Source: Schizochytrium sp. TIO01
Lineage: Eukaryota; Sar; Bigyra; Thraustochytrida; Thraustochytriidae
NCBI GenBank assembly: GCA_004764695.1
Contig: SMSO01000025.1
Coordinates: 2,811,102 to 2,875,101, forward strand
Length of the DNA: 64,000 nt
Direction: 5' to 3'
In this document: piece after piece, positions 9,366-19,714 of the stretch
How positions within the stretch are numbered: position 1 is the first letter of the stretch
Layout of the letters: each line of letters begins with the position of its first letter
Program-made: the position numbers and the translations under genes
Notes under the pieces: model-generated
The model's database searches: none
What the model saw: the letters and a program-made list of their open reading frames with translations, nothing else
What the model was told of the DNA's origin: nothing

Positions 9366-11393
9366 TTACGATGCATAATGGTGCGCCGGTTCAGTATCAT
9401 CTACAACCATTGCATGGTGGTGCTGGAGATCGTGTGGACCGTGATGGAGGTCTTCTTCGACATGGCTTACTGCGTATTGGCGTTCCATGTCATTGTTCAT
9501 GGGGTTACTGCGCTGTGTATGATTACGGCAAACATTCAAGCCTCCACGAGCTGCTTTAGTGCAGTCTCTGAATTGGCACCGACGTCCTCCGCCGTGAGCT
9601 ACACAATACAGAGTTGGGGCGACTGCTGCTTTCGTACAGTCAATCTGTTGACATCTCTTCCCTCCACCATGTGCTATGCAATGATCTGATCCACCGCGAG
9701 AAGCCTTTTCGCAACCTGGCGCGATGCAGGTCTTGCCACCTCCATGCTGACGGCAGCAAGCCTTTGCACCCTGAGCCGTGCGTTTACACCCCTCCACGGC
9801 ACACCTTCGGCCACCTCCATGCGCTTTACAAAGGTGATCCTTCCCAGGTGCAGTACCTCCTTCAGCGCTACGTACACAACCGGGATGCTGGCATCTGTGC
9901 CCGCCCCCATGTGCCTTACACATATTTCCAGGGGTTTGCGCAGCTTTGCTACATCCATCAGGATACATGCACCGTTTGCCGCCACCATGTGATATACAAT
10001 ACTTTGTACGACCCACCGCCGCGCGATTGCAGTTCTCTACGCTGCACCTTCGGCCGCCGCCATGAGTGATGCAGACCTTAGAGCCACCTCTAGCGGCCTT
10101 ATCGCAGCCATCTACTTCGCAGCGCCGGCCACCCCCATGGCTCTTACACAGCTGCGGAGAACCAGACTCTGCGCCGCGGTCACAGCCATCATGTTGGCAC
10201 CTGCGGCCGCCCCCATGTCGAATACAGAGTTGATTCGCTCCTCGTGCATTCCGTGTGCAATACGGTTCCTGACAAATGCGCTTACGAGACCGAATTCGAG
10301 ACCCTGTGAGAAGTTCGTCGTCGCGCCCTACGAGACCGACATTTTGAGCATTTCCTAGACCGAGAGCACCAAGATGAACCGCCCCTGCCACAGGGTGACT
10401 AGCTGTAGCAGCTGCAGCGGCGGCCTCATGCTGCTCAGCAGCTTCTGCAGCTGCTGCTGCATCTTCATCATCTTCCTGGTTTGAGTCTTCGTGGTGATGA
10501 GCTTGATCTTCTTCGAGTTGATGCGATTGGTCTCCATGGAGATGGCCTTGGTCGTCTGCATGATGGTCCTGTCCATGCCCATCGTGTACAACAACAGCAT
10601 GTCCAATAACATCCTTATACGCCCTACTTTGCATGTGTCGGTGATGTTCCTCTTCCTCATCGAGGCCATCTCCTACATCTTGGTGCCCAACGTCTTGGTG
10701 CCCAACGTCTTGGTGCCCGACGTCTTGGTGCCCGACGTCTTGGTGTCCAACATCCTGGTGCTCAATATCCTGGTGCCCAACATCCTGATGTCCAACATCT
10801 TGATGTCCAACATCTTGATGTCCAACATCTTGATGTCCAATGTCTTGGTGATGATGATGGTGATGGTGGTGGTGGTGGTGATGATGGTGATGGAGCCCGT
10901 TTGAAATGACACTCTCGCCAAGTTCATGATGTCCTACGACAGTTTCGTCAAGAACTAAATGATCTCCGCCACCATGATGTCCTTCTAAGTCCCTTCCTTC
11001 GTGTTCTCTGTGAAGATGTTGAGGAGGTCTGCCGCCAACAAGAACACCATCTAGTTCGCTAAGTCTGCGTTTATCGCCAATCTGCGGCTCTTGAAGGCCC
11101 ACGTGGTGGCCTACGCCGACATCCACATTTACGTTGACACCGTTCAGATCGGAAGCTCCAAGATGAGCAGATGAGAGGTGCCCTGCTCCAAGTTCGTCAC
11201 TGTGTGTGTGATGGTGCTGTTCGAGGTCGTCCTGGTTGTGGTGGTCGGTCATGTGCTGGGGGTGGAGGGCTACATGGTGATCAGTTTCGTCCTCGTCCTG
11301 GCCGACCGTACCATCTGGTCCGCCGTCGACGTCGTCAACCACGCCCACATCGTGGTCATCGTGGTCATCGTGGTCATCGTGATCATCCATCAT
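9366..11393 (-). CDS. His-rich Cys/His-repeat protein (CxHGGGRRC type), paralogue 2
   Basis: The predicted 675-residue protein starts at the ATG pair at 11393; the longer frame to 11423 begins with GTG. The N-terminal half is extremely rich in His and Asp: a DDH tandem at the start, a run of 15 His, and twelve pentapeptides of the form HQDVG (two ending IG or IE). An Ala/Glu-rich segment and a basic RIRSRKRIC patch come next. The C-terminal half has ten Cys/His units, nearly all spaced by HGGGRRC or HGGGKRC and far more regular than in paralogue 1. The repeat is a probable zinc site; the His tracts could bind further metal ions or be disordered, and neither is proven. The tail is again His-rich. 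The function is unknown. A GTGCAG just before the ATG is a possible splice acceptor, so an upstream exon cannot be excluded. Confidence 0.8.
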   Translation of the reverse strand: MMDDHDDHDDHDDHDVGVVDDVDGGPDGTVGQDEDETDHHVALHPQHMTDHHNQDDLEQHHHTHSDELGAGHLSSAHLGASDLNGVNVNVDVGVGHHVGLQEPQIGDKRRLSELDGVLVGGRPPQHLHREHEGRDLEGHHGGGDHLVLDETVVGHHELGESVISNGLHHHHHHHHHHHHHHHQDIGHQDVGHQDVGHQDVGHQDVGHQDIEHQDVGHQDVGHQDVGHQDVGHQDVGHQDVGDGLDEEEEHHRHMQSRAYKDVIGHAVVVHDGHGQDHHADDQGHLHGDQSHQLEEDQAHHHEDSNQEDDEDAAAAAEAAEQHEAAAAAATASHPVAGAVHLGALGLGNAQNVGLVGRDDELLTGSRIRSRKRICQEPYCTRNARGANQLCIRHGGGRRCQHDGCDRGAESGSPQLCKSHGGGRRCEVDGCDKAARGGSKVCITHGGGRRCSVENCNRAAVGRTKYCISHGGGKRCMYPDGCSKAAQTPGNMCKAHGGGHRCQHPGCVRSAEGGTAPGKDHLCKAHGGGRRCAVEGCKRTAQGAKACCRQHGGGKTCIAPGCEKASRGGSDHCIAHGGGKRCQQIDCTKAAVAPTLYCVAHGGGRRCQFRDCTKAARGGLNVCRNHTQRSNPMNNDMERQYAVSHVEEDLHHGPHDLQHHHAMVVDDTEPAHHYAS
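10671..10850. repeat. 15-bp coding minisatellite, 12 units
   Basis: Twelve tandem 15-bp units within paralogue 2 encode the HQDVG pentapeptide. Units near the poly-His end (about 10750-10850) differ from those at the other end at third positions, so the array grew as more than one sub-block. Confidence 0.9.
10848..10892. repeat. Poly-His tract (15 codons)
   Basis: Fifteen consecutive His codons on the minus strand, mixing CAT and CAC irregularly. The mixture argues that the tract is kept at protein level rather than being a fresh replication-slippage product. Confidence 0.9.
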
Positions 11394-12320
11394 CCTGCAC
11401 CAACCAGCCACGCGCCCACGCACGCCTCCGCAGTGCGCTCACCTACCCCCTCGTTTCTCTCTCTTTGGTTGTAGTTTGCTCTTTGTCACTAATCAATTTC
11501 CTTATTCATGCTTTCATTAATTTCTTTCTTTATTTTCCATGTATGTTCATATAATCACTATGATCACTAGGTGTACCATAAGTTTTGTTCATACATAGTT
11601 ATTTTTCCATTACTTGCTTTTAGGTAACTTCTTTTATTTCCTTTTATTTTTCAAAGTGGCTAGATCCTAGTAGCGCATTACTATACGAGAAGAAAAAGGT
11701 CTTATTGACTAACTAATCGTTTCTCAGGACCACAATGGCTGATTTGAGTTCCGACGGAATAAAAGTAAATTTGATCGTGCAAGAACATAGATACAATGAT
11801 GATTGGGGATGATGATTACAAGGTCTAAACCAGGGACCGCTGAGCATTGAGTCTTAATATAAAGCTCTAAAGTAGGGAATGTTATGAAGGATTGATTGTT
11901 CTATGTGCGAGAAGGGCGAGAGTTGTACTCGAGCGAGCTTGCTGAAGTGCAAAACATCAAACTACCTTGGTGTGATTTCTGACCCAGATAAATAAACATC
12001 GCATCCAATTTTCAGACCTCTGAACTACCTGTTGAAGAAGCCAGCATCTTTCTTTTGCTCCAATAAACAAAAGTAGAACCGAGAAACAAATAACTAGCAT
12101 AATTTCGGTTGGGTTCCTCCTTGCTCAAACGAATTGGCAGTTCATAATTGTCTACAAAATATATGTATCAGAACTTGGATTTGACAAGTCATAGAAACAC
12201 TTCCAGATGAACTCCCAACATAGTATGTGGCGAAGAGGGATTAATGCATAAAGGCGAGCGAAAGAAGGCAATACTTTGTTGGTAAGTGGGGTACGTTTAT
12301 TTATTATGGGTAGGGTATGA
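11394..12320. other. Intergenic region
   Basis: T-rich DNA immediately upstream of paralogue 2 (about 11450-11650), then ordinary A+T-rich sequence down to the end of RPT4. No gene is seen. Confidence 0.6.
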
Positions 12321-13499
12321 TTATACTTTGCTGTAGTCAAGCTTGGTCTCGAGCTTCTTCAGCTCAGCCATCTTACGGACAGCTTTCATGAAATCAGTCT
12401 CCACAATGTAGGAGCGGTCGTCACGGATGGCAAAAAGACCGGCCTCGGTCACAACGTTACGCAAATCAGCGCCGTTAAAGCCATCGGCAATCTTTACAAC
12501 AGACTCATAGTCAATCTCGCCGCGCTTGGCGACCTTGGCAGAGTGAATCTTGAGAATCTCAATGCGCGAAGCTTCGTTAGGGAGAGGAATCTCGATCTTA
12601 CGATCCAGACGACCAGGGCGCAATAATGCGGGATCAAGAATATCCGGTCTGTTGGTAGCCATCACAACCTTGACCTTGCCAAGGGTGTCAAAACCATCGA
12701 GCTGGTTGAGAAGCTCCATGAGGGTACGCTGGATTTCACGATCAGCAGATGTACCTTCGGAGAAACGGCGGCCACCAATGGCATCAATCTCATCAAAGAA
12801 CATGACACTAGGTTCGTGATCACGTGCGTAGTTGAACATTTCGCGAATGAGGCGAGCACTTTCTCCAATGTACTTATCCACAACACCACTGGCCACACAG
12901 GAAATAAAGGTGGCCTGCAAGTTGCAGGCAAGGGCTCTTGCAAGAAGAGTCTTGCCTGTACCAGGGGGTCCATACAGCAAGACACCCTTTGGTGGCTTAA
13001 TGCCAACACGAGTGAAAAGATCTGGGTTGGTCAAAGGAAGCTCAATGGTCTCACGCATCTTGCGAATTTCCTCATTCAGACCACCGACATCGGTGTAAGA
13101 AATGGAACCAGGTTCATCAGCGATCATAGTGTACACACCAGGGTCCACCTCACGCGGGAGAGCCCGCATGATCGTCAAAGTAGTCATGTCGAGCGAAACA
13201 CGCGTGCCGGGAATCAGCTTTGCCTTATCAACCTTCTTGCGGACTCCAACAACGTAGCGGGGCCCACTTGAGGCCTTAACAATGTAGCGTTCGTCACCAA
13301 GCTCCTTGAGGACCTCACCAATGATCTGACCCACACTCTGAAGAGCCTTGAGGTCATCCTCTGTCTTTTCGTAATCCTTGGTGATCTCCTTTAGCTTCGT
13401 GCGCATAGCCTTGACACTTGATTCCATCTCACGATGCTTCATGATCGCCCTCCTGTACTCATCAAGGACCTCATTGCGCTCCTGATCTGCAGAAACCAT
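12321..13499 (-). CDS. RPT4: 26S proteasome regulatory ATPase subunit Rpt4 (PSMC6/S10b)
   Basis: This 392-residue AAA+ ATPase is one of six in the base ring of the 19S particle, which unfolds ubiquitinated substrates and threads them into the 20S core. An N-terminal coiled coil (about 10-60) leads into the OB domain ([17 protein letters not shown]). The AAA module has Walker A GPPGTGKT (177-184), Walker B VMFFDEID (232-239) and the arginine-finger region RPGRLDR (294-300). The strings [20 protein letters not shown] and FDTLGKVK, and the [12 protein letters not shown] end, are diagnostic for Rpt4 rather than other Rpt subunits. Length matches the family (389 in human). ATG in AACC context; no intron needed. 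Confidence 0.97.
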   Translation of the reverse strand: MVSADQERNEVLDEYRRAIMKHREMESSVKAMRTKLKEITKDYEKTEDDLKALQSVGQIIGEVLKELGDERYIVKASSGPRYVVGVRKKVDKAKLIPGTRVSLDMTTLTIMRALPREVDPGVYTMIADEPGSISYTDVGGLNEEIRKMRETIELPLTNPDLFTRVGIKPPKGVLLYGPPGTGKTLLARALACNLQATFISCVASGVVDKYIGESARLIREMFNYARDHEPSVMFFDEIDAIGGRRFSEGTSADREIQRTLMELLNQLDGFDTLGKVKVVMATNRPDILDPALLRPGRLDRKIEIPLPNEASRIEILKIHSAKVAKRGEIDYESVVKIADGFNGADLRNVVTEAGLFAIRDDRSYIVETDFMKAVRKMAELKKLETKLDYSKV

Positions 13500-14371
13500 C
13501 TTGTAGGATTCAAATGTATCTACCTCAACTTCTGTCTCTACAGAGTTTCACGAGCTACAAGAATGCAATGCAAATGCAGCGAAGATCTATCAAATTATTG
13601 ATCCCTGCGTAGAGTAAGATCCAGTTTTTCTGGACAGAGCAGACTTAAAACTAAGTCACCAAGAGCTCTTCAGCCGATGTCACTGCCCGATTTGCGGAAT
13701 CTCCGCGTAAAAGGTCCAAAAGCCGTCCCTGAAGGCACAAGTGCCTCTTCAGTAGCCCTTGATAGGCTATCGATATCTCTCCTTAAAACCTCGCAGCCGC
13801 CCTCGCGCACGCTGCTCGCTTCGGATTTGATGCGCGCCGTTGTGGCTTCTCCGGCAAAGGAGATGGAAAAGCAGGCGGCGAAGCTTCGACGGACTCTCTA
13901 GGATATCCTTGCTTATCCTTGATTACGGTACTCCTCTATCTGCTTTGCTAATATACCCTATATATAGCTACTAGTAAAGTAGGATATAAAATGCGACTCA
14001 TTGAGAGTGCCTTTGCGTATCTATTTTTGAGGCATGATAATTGGAGGCTTCAATATTTAACAGCGGGAGAAGCAAAACAACATCATAAAAAGGATGAGGT
14101 GCAAGGTAATTGAACAAAAATTTCATTGTTCTAGTTAAGTTGTGATGATATGATATCTTACCGCAGAAGTCGAATTGAAGAAAAGTACTTGCTTGGTAAA
14201 TTAAGGAAAACAAAAACCGTGATCAAGTACAGAAAATATTGACTACGACTACAAATTTATCTATCAAATTTCATGCATGCATTTAATAATGCGTTGGTCG
14301 CGCATGATTTAGCTATAATATCAAGAATCTTGTTATTGGAAAGAGTGTAATCCCACTGCTGCGGAATAAAA
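13500..14371. other. Intergenic region between RPT4 and the ribokinase gene
   Basis: It includes the RPT4 promoter side and one plus-strand open frame (13677-13901). The part from 13950 on is A+T-rich with no gene seen. Confidence 0.55.
13677..13901 (+). CDS. Possible small protein, unrecognised
   Basis: A 74-residue frame from ATG to TAG, divergent from RPT4 with a 177-bp gap. The composition is plausible for a real small protein: SLPDLRNLRVKGPKAV, then a Ser/Leu-rich part, then a basic helix ending EMEKQAAKLRRTL. No domain is recognised. The position fits a bidirectional promoter. It could be a chance frame. Confidence 0.3.
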   Translation: MSLPDLRNLRVKGPKAVPEGTSASSVALDRLSISLLKTSQPPSRTLLASDLMRAVVASPAKEMEKQAAKLRRTL

Positions 14372-15812
14372 TCACCTCCTGTTGTGACCCTTTTTATGGC
14401 CACTCTTCGTTCCACTCTTTTGAGATCCCTTGGAAGGAGTCTTTTGGGGGGCAGCTTCTTTTGGCTGAATAGGAGCTTCCTTCGGAGGTAAACCAGATTC
14501 TGCTGCAACCTTTGCATAAGCCTCGTAATATGAACCTTGAGTTCCTGGAAACTGTACACTGAGAGCTGCAATTTCATTTGCAGCTTCGCAGGCTTCTTGC
14601 ATAGAAACTCCATGGCAGAGCGCCACGGCGAGGGCGCCAACAAAGCTGTCTCCAGCACCTACAGTGTCGAGTGCAGTGCAAGGAATACCTGGAATGTAAG
14701 TCGCATTTTTGGGATTGTCAACGGTCACTAAGCAAACTCCCTTCTCGCCGAGAGTGAGAATAATTGAGTTGCATCCTGAAAATTTCTCCAATAAAGCCTG
14801 CACAGCATCCTTTCCACTATTTGTTTCGACTAGGCCGACATCCCAGCCAAGAAGCTGCGCGGCCTCTAGCTCGTTCATGCACAGCACATCTGCATCATGG
14901 CAAAGTTCAAGAAGAACTGGATCATATGGGTCGGGTGGTACCGGGGCCACATTAAGGATCTTTAAGGAACCACCAAGCTCGGCAAGACGGAATGCTTCTA
15001 ATGAAATCTGCATGTCGGCTTCAAGTTGGCAAAGTACGACCTCTGCAGTAGCAAGCTGTTCCGTAGCTGCTAGGACATTGTTAACCGAAATAGTTGAGTT
15101 AGCACCAGGCGCCACGACAATGGTATTCTGGCCCTTAGGATCCACGATTACTGAAGAAAAGCCTGTTGGCAAAGTTTCATCAGTGCTCACAAAAGAACAG
15201 TCCACGCCCGCCTTAACGAGGGCATCAAGTGTCGCTTCACCACGGGCATCCGCGCCTACACGGCTAATAAATGACACATTTCCGGGGCCGAGGAGGAGAC
15301 TGGCTTGGACGGCTTGGTTAGCACCCTTGCCACCAAAGTCCTCACTAGTCGATGTGCTCAGGATAGTTTCTCCGCGCGACGGTAGTCGAGGTACTTGCAA
15401 TTTACAATCCACCACATTCTGTAGACCAAATTAATAAGATTCAACCAAGTCAGTTTTCTACTATATCATACTTTGAGCATTTAACATAGTGTGTCATCAT
15501 ATCACACCATAGAAACTAGAAGGATTTTGAAGTGACTCAAATGAGCGCTTTGCTTTGCATTATTCAATTCTATATATGCTGGAATGGACTGGTGAACATT
15601 AAATGTCGACTTACGATGCCAAAAACTGCAACCAAAGGACCGCCCTCAAAGGTGACATATTCACTAGATATCGGTTCCCCCTCAACAACCATGTCTTCAT
15701 CTTGAGTGGACAACCATCTACTCGAAGCCACTGCCCTTGGCCACGTTCGTGGGAAGTGGGTCACGCCTACCAACTGAGTGGTGGCCCTGTGGACCAGATT
15801 GCGCACAAACAT
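14372..15812 (-). CDS. RBKS: Ribokinase-like PfkB sugar kinase, two exons, probable mitochondrial presequence
   Basis: Exon 1 is 15615-15812 and exon 2 is 14372-15418, separated by a 196-bp intron (GTAAGT ... CTACAG); together they encode 414 residues. The join restores the first ribokinase strand, VAVFG-I/NVVDCKLQVPRLPSRGETI, which is otherwise missing. The substrate motif FGGKGANQAVQASLL follows, and the catalytic signature DTVGAGDSFVGALA (GAGD anion hole and base) lies near the C-terminus. Ribokinase phosphorylates D-ribose at O5 for nucleotide and pentose metabolism. The N-terminus (FVRNLVHRATTQLVG... RAVASSRWLSTQ) is Arg/Ser-rich without acidic residues for about 35 residues, as in mitochondrial presequences. 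The C-terminus carries an unusual Lys/Pro/Ser-rich basic tail of about 35 residues (ending KSGHKKGHNRR). Another PfkB substrate is possible. Confidence 0.85.
15419..15614 (-). other. Spliceosomal intron of the ribokinase gene
   Basis: 196 bp, phase 0, donor GTAAGT at 15614-15609 and acceptor TCTACAG ending at 15419. It is A+T-richer than the exons and contains stops in all useful frames. Confidence 0.85.
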
Positions 15813-16894
15813 TTCCCTAGCCCGTGGAAGCCCGTGTCGAAAACTTCAAGACTACCCCAGGACTTCGCAATCCTCTAGCCAAGTGCGCTTGATTGCTCAA
15901 GACTATTCTAAAGTTTGAGCACAGCTGATCAAAGCGACCTTCGTCAACGCGCTAGCGATTGGTCTTTGGTGATCGATATCACCCTCGATGGTTGAATTAC
16001 TGTACACATAGATAGTCTTATAGCTAATAGTTCTTATAGGCCATTCGTTAGTTCTCTGTGTGTGGACATTTGAAGAAATGTAAATAATGAAATCTGAGAA
16101 AAACGCTGTCGCTGTGAAAGGGAGTCTCAGAGTCCAGGCAGTGGATCTCTTCTGCATGACAAACTGTTCATGATATAAAAAGATGATGAATACCTTCCAT
16201 AAAATGCGATGCGACTACTGTGGTTGATTAATTCTTTATTTCATTAGACATTTCGAAGGTGAGACATATTCTGGTCACCGGAGTAAATAGAGTGCAACTA
16301 AATTTGCAAGTTGGTAAAAGAAAAGCTTGAATTGATGAATTGAAGAGGTTTCCCGAGTAGAAGGAATGCCCACGCCAATGAGCAACCATCTTTCGGTTTG
16401 CTTTCGGCGGTGTCATTAAAATAAAATTTACTACTAGGTAGAAAGCTGAGTTTTTACCTTTTTTCAATGAAGCAAATGAAAAGGTGAAAACAGAGCAAAG
16501 AAGATAATGCGGCTGTCTATCATAGTAAGTAAATAAATTAGGAGATCAGGTCATCCATAATTAGCAAACCAGATTTGAGCTTGAGCGCTTGGGACTTGGA
16601 CACCACACTGACGCTTTCTGGCAGCCAATAAGTGCCCTCGGGTGGCAGTACGGTGACCTTTGGTTGCTCTTGGAGGCTCAGGGGCGAAGGGAATCGCGAG
16701 ATAGATACACACCGCCTTCAACAGAAAGTCTCAGAAGGCGCGGAAAAAGTGCCCAGGACGATAGCATAAGCGAGGATCGCATCAGTTACTGTCAGATCCA
16801 AGCCAACGAGCATCTATTCAAAGCATTGAGCTGAGCTTTATAGCAAACAAGCTTGGTCTCTTTGAAGAGAAGATAATCTAGTTGAGGTTTTATA
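15813..16894. other. Divergent intergenic region
   Basis: Head-to-head spacer between the ribokinase gene (minus) and the LSD1-finger protein gene (plus); it should carry both promoters. No gene is seen. Confidence 0.55.
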
Positions 16895-19714
16895 ATGACA
16901 CAAGACTCGAAAGATGAAGATTCGGCCAACGTGGAAAACCTTATGGCCAAGGCAAGCCTTGAAGACAATTGCGCAGCAGAACTAAAAGTTAGTGATGCAG
17001 AGGTGATTGCAGATGTTTCTTCATCAACGTTGCCACCGCCAGCGCCATCCCCCCCGCCAGCGCCAAAATCCTCTTCGTCATCACAAGAAGCTGGCAATCA
17101 AGGCGCAGTCGGTGCCTCAGCAGGGCCACGCGAAGGTATGAAACGGGTTAAATGTGCATGTGGTGCAACTCTGGAGCTCCCTGTAGACATTTATGTGTTC
17201 AGGTGTAGCCAGTGTGAGCAGGTGATGCAGATCCCTAGAATTCTGCCTGAGCAAGAACGAGAGTTGTTCGCTAAACGGGCACTGCAAAAATGGATTGTAC
17301 GTGAAGCAGTTAGCCGCGAGTTAGATAGCTGGCTCGACGGCAAGGAGACGTTCGGATCTGAATCTCAATCATTGGTTGCTCGATTTTACAGAAAGCTCAT
17401 TGAGTTTCCTCTATTTAAAGGTGCCAATGTTGATGATGCTCTTTTGCAACTCTTTAAGTTTTTACCGACCCTTGAAGACAGGCTCAAACGTATGAGCCAA
17501 TCCCGAACAAGCATTCGACGGAGGTTTGTGAACTATATTGCTGGACCAGTATTTTATGCTACGTTTGGTGATGAATATACATCTTTACTATTTGGCGATT
17601 CGCGTGGGGAAAAGAACGATGCCTTCAAGACTGAAATTGTTAATTTGTTGAAGGAGTTCGAAAAACCAGACGGAATTTCAACACTCCTAGAGTCTGTTGA
17701 AGCTTCTCACAGCTTGGCTGAATTGCCATTAAGCTTTCGCCGTATGGTCGATAGCCACGTTCAATCTGCAGTGGCTAATTTGGAGCACTCTCTTGCAAAG
17801 CCAAGAAATCGTTCCAAGCTTAAAAGCTTGTATCGTCTTGTTCCCCGCCACGCTTTGCTGAAGCTTATTAAGATTAACGTGGCAGGAACAGGACTGATCT
17901 CATCCGCAATCAATCTCTTCATGGTCCGTCCTTTTGGGCGTCGCAGTTTAATGCAGCGCATGGCAGCTACGACTCTTGGGGTAACAGATGCCGAGGATCT
18001 TGCTTCGATGGCCGCATCGAATTTATCTCCAGAAATTAAGGAGCGTTGTCTTGCGTATGTAAGGAACTACGATGGTGAACACCTTATTGATATGTGGTAC
18101 GCCACGGATGAAGAAATTATTATTTTCTTGAGTGACACCGATTTATCAAAGCGATGGAACTGCCCAGACATCCCTACTGAGCAAATTCACCATTTGTGCC
18201 GCGCTTGCGAGGCTCACCGACGTGCCGAACTCGAGGCAGCAGGGAAAGGGCAGGGAAGTAGTTCCCGGTCCGAGATGTACCTTGGCATTAACGATGACGA
18301 TTCTGCCTCACTAGCGTCATCTGTGGATGAACTAGATGATTTAGACGTAGAGAGTGCTGAGGATGAAATGTCAAATTTCGACTTGGAAATTCAGCATGAC
18401 GGATCTGTTAAAGAGGCACAAACTCCGCGAAGATCTCAGCGCAGGCCACCACCAAACTCATTCATCAAAAAGAAGAGCCAGCGGCTCACTGAGGATGCTG
18501 AGAAACACCCCCTGCAGTACATTCGTATGTTCTGTTATGAAGAGATGAATCGACAAATGGGTGACATGGCAGTTGAACTTCTTGGAGACCCTGTTGTGGA
18601 TCGCTTCGTTCGCGTCGTTGTACCTGCAGTCCAAAAACAATTGATCCAAAGTGTTGCCTCTCGAGGTAGTGGATTGGTTCCTCTGGTGGAAGGCGCCTTT
18701 GATGCCTGGAAGCAAATTCTTCGTGTGCATTCAGCTCAGAAAATTACAGAAGCACAGCGTCGCAACGCTTATGCTCATGTTGTAGGCGGCCTTCATGAGC
18801 TAATATTCACCCTCATCCATAACCTCGTGCGAAGCGACCATTCCAATGTATGGCATGAGTTGTGCTACTGGTTGGTAGATTTCTACAATGCCTCGCGCCT
18901 GGACCTTGATATGGATGCTATGATCGCATCGTTGCCCGAAGAACAGGCTGCAGTTGTGATGGAAGAGGGCGAGAAGCTTCGTCAGCACGAGGTTGCAAAT
19001 GCAAGCCGTGCACTCGGTAGCTCTAGTGTTCCACCACCTGAGATCCGTGCCTCGCACGCGCTTGTCGAGCAATTTCGTTTTCGTATCATCGATGGCCTCT
19101 TTAACGCGCATTCGCGAAGCCAAGCTTCAAATGGTGAGACTGGTGGCAAGCACTTGCTGCCTAAACGTCTGCGCACAGGAGAATCAATTCGAATCCGAGC
19201 TGAGGAATTGCGTTTGACTCATCTCGAGATTATTTATTCTTATGAGGATGCAAGCAGTCTCCCAAAACGAGGGTATGAATGTCTACAGGTTGACTTGAAC
19301 ATAAGTGGAAAGAGCGACACTAAGTCGTCCCTCTGGGTGCGCAGATCTTTGCCAGACCATAGCACTACTGACGATGGCACTGAACTAGAATGGATGAAGC
19401 CAATTACATCCATTCGTATAATTGAAGGTTCTGACCCGAATGTGGAAAATACACTGCGTAGTCAGGGTTACTCTAAAGTAGCCAAGGCAATTGATAAGCG
19501 TGGTGTTTTTCTGTGGTATTCTCGCAACGAAAATGAGTCCCCTATCCGCAATATGACAGCCATTCGTATGGATGACCCTAATGCTCATTTGCGTCAACAA
19601 GCTCTGGAGCAAGCCGGTTATTCTTTACTTGCTCCTATCATTCGTTCGCAAAAAACGGGTGGGTTTTTCTCATCTGCTTCTAAGGCGGCTATTGGCATTT
19701 ATCTTCAACGCTAA
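16895..19714 (+). CDS. Large protein with LSD1-type zinc finger, PX-associated (DUF3818-like) region and MABP-like C-terminus
   Basis: This intron-free gene encodes 939 residues. After a disordered Pro/Ser N-terminus there is a four-Cys finger, C87-x-C89 ... C104-x2-C107 (KCACGATLELP / FRCSQCEQVMQIP), like LSD1 or TFIIS-type ribbons. Residues about 120-440 are helical and include VRPFGRRSLMQRM (344-356), a signature I associate with the DUF3818 region of fungal PX-associated lipid-binding proteins. An acidic, phosphorylatable linker (460-510) and a basic RRSQRRPPP patch separate it from a second helical half (535-700). Residues about 775-892 contain two DLN...WVRR / GVFLWYSRN...IRNMTAIR units recalling the MABP fold of membrane-associated trafficking proteins. 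The likely role, inferred, is at a membrane surface. No PX domain is visible. The combination of parts seems unusual. Confidence 0.6.
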   Translation: MTQDSKDEDSANVENLMAKASLEDNCAAELKVSDAEVIADVSSSTLPPPAPSPPPAPKSSSSSQEAGNQGAVGASAGPREGMKRVKCACGATLELPVDIYVFRCSQCEQVMQIPRILPEQERELFAKRALQKWIVREAVSRELDSWLDGKETFGSESQSLVARFYRKLIEFPLFKGANVDDALLQLFKFLPTLEDRLKRMSQSRTSIRRRFVNYIAGPVFYATFGDEYTSLLFGDSRGEKNDAFKTEIVNLLKEFEKPDGISTLLESVEASHSLAELPLSFRRMVDSHVQSAVANLEHSLAKPRNRSKLKSLYRLVPRHALLKLIKINVAGTGLISSAINLFMVRPFGRRSLMQRMAATTLGVTDAEDLASMAASNLSPEIKERCLAYVRNYDGEHLIDMWYATDEEIIIFLSDTDLSKRWNCPDIPTEQIHHLCRACEAHRRAELEAAGKGQGSSSRSEMYLGINDDDSASLASSVDELDDLDVESAEDEMSNFDLEIQHDGSVKEAQTPRRSQRRPPPNSFIKKKSQRLTEDAEKHPLQYIRMFCYEEMNRQMGDMAVELLGDPVVDRFVRVVVPAVQKQLIQSVASRGSGLVPLVEGAFDAWKQILRVHSAQKITEAQRRNAYAHVVGGLHELIFTLIHNLVRSDHSNVWHELCYWLVDFYNASRLDLDMDAMIASLPEEQAAVVMEEGEKLRQHEVANASRALGSSSVPPPEIRASHALVEQFRFRIIDGLFNAHSRSQASNGETGGKHLLPKRLRTGESIRIRAEELRLTHLEIIYSYEDASSLPKRGYECLQVDLNISGKSDTKSSLWVRRSLPDHSTTDDGTELEWMKPITSIRIIEGSDPNVENTLRSQGYSKVAKAIDKRGVFLWYSRNENESPIRNMTAIRMDDPNAHLRQQALEQAGYSLLAPIIRSQKTGGFFSSASKAAIGIYLQR

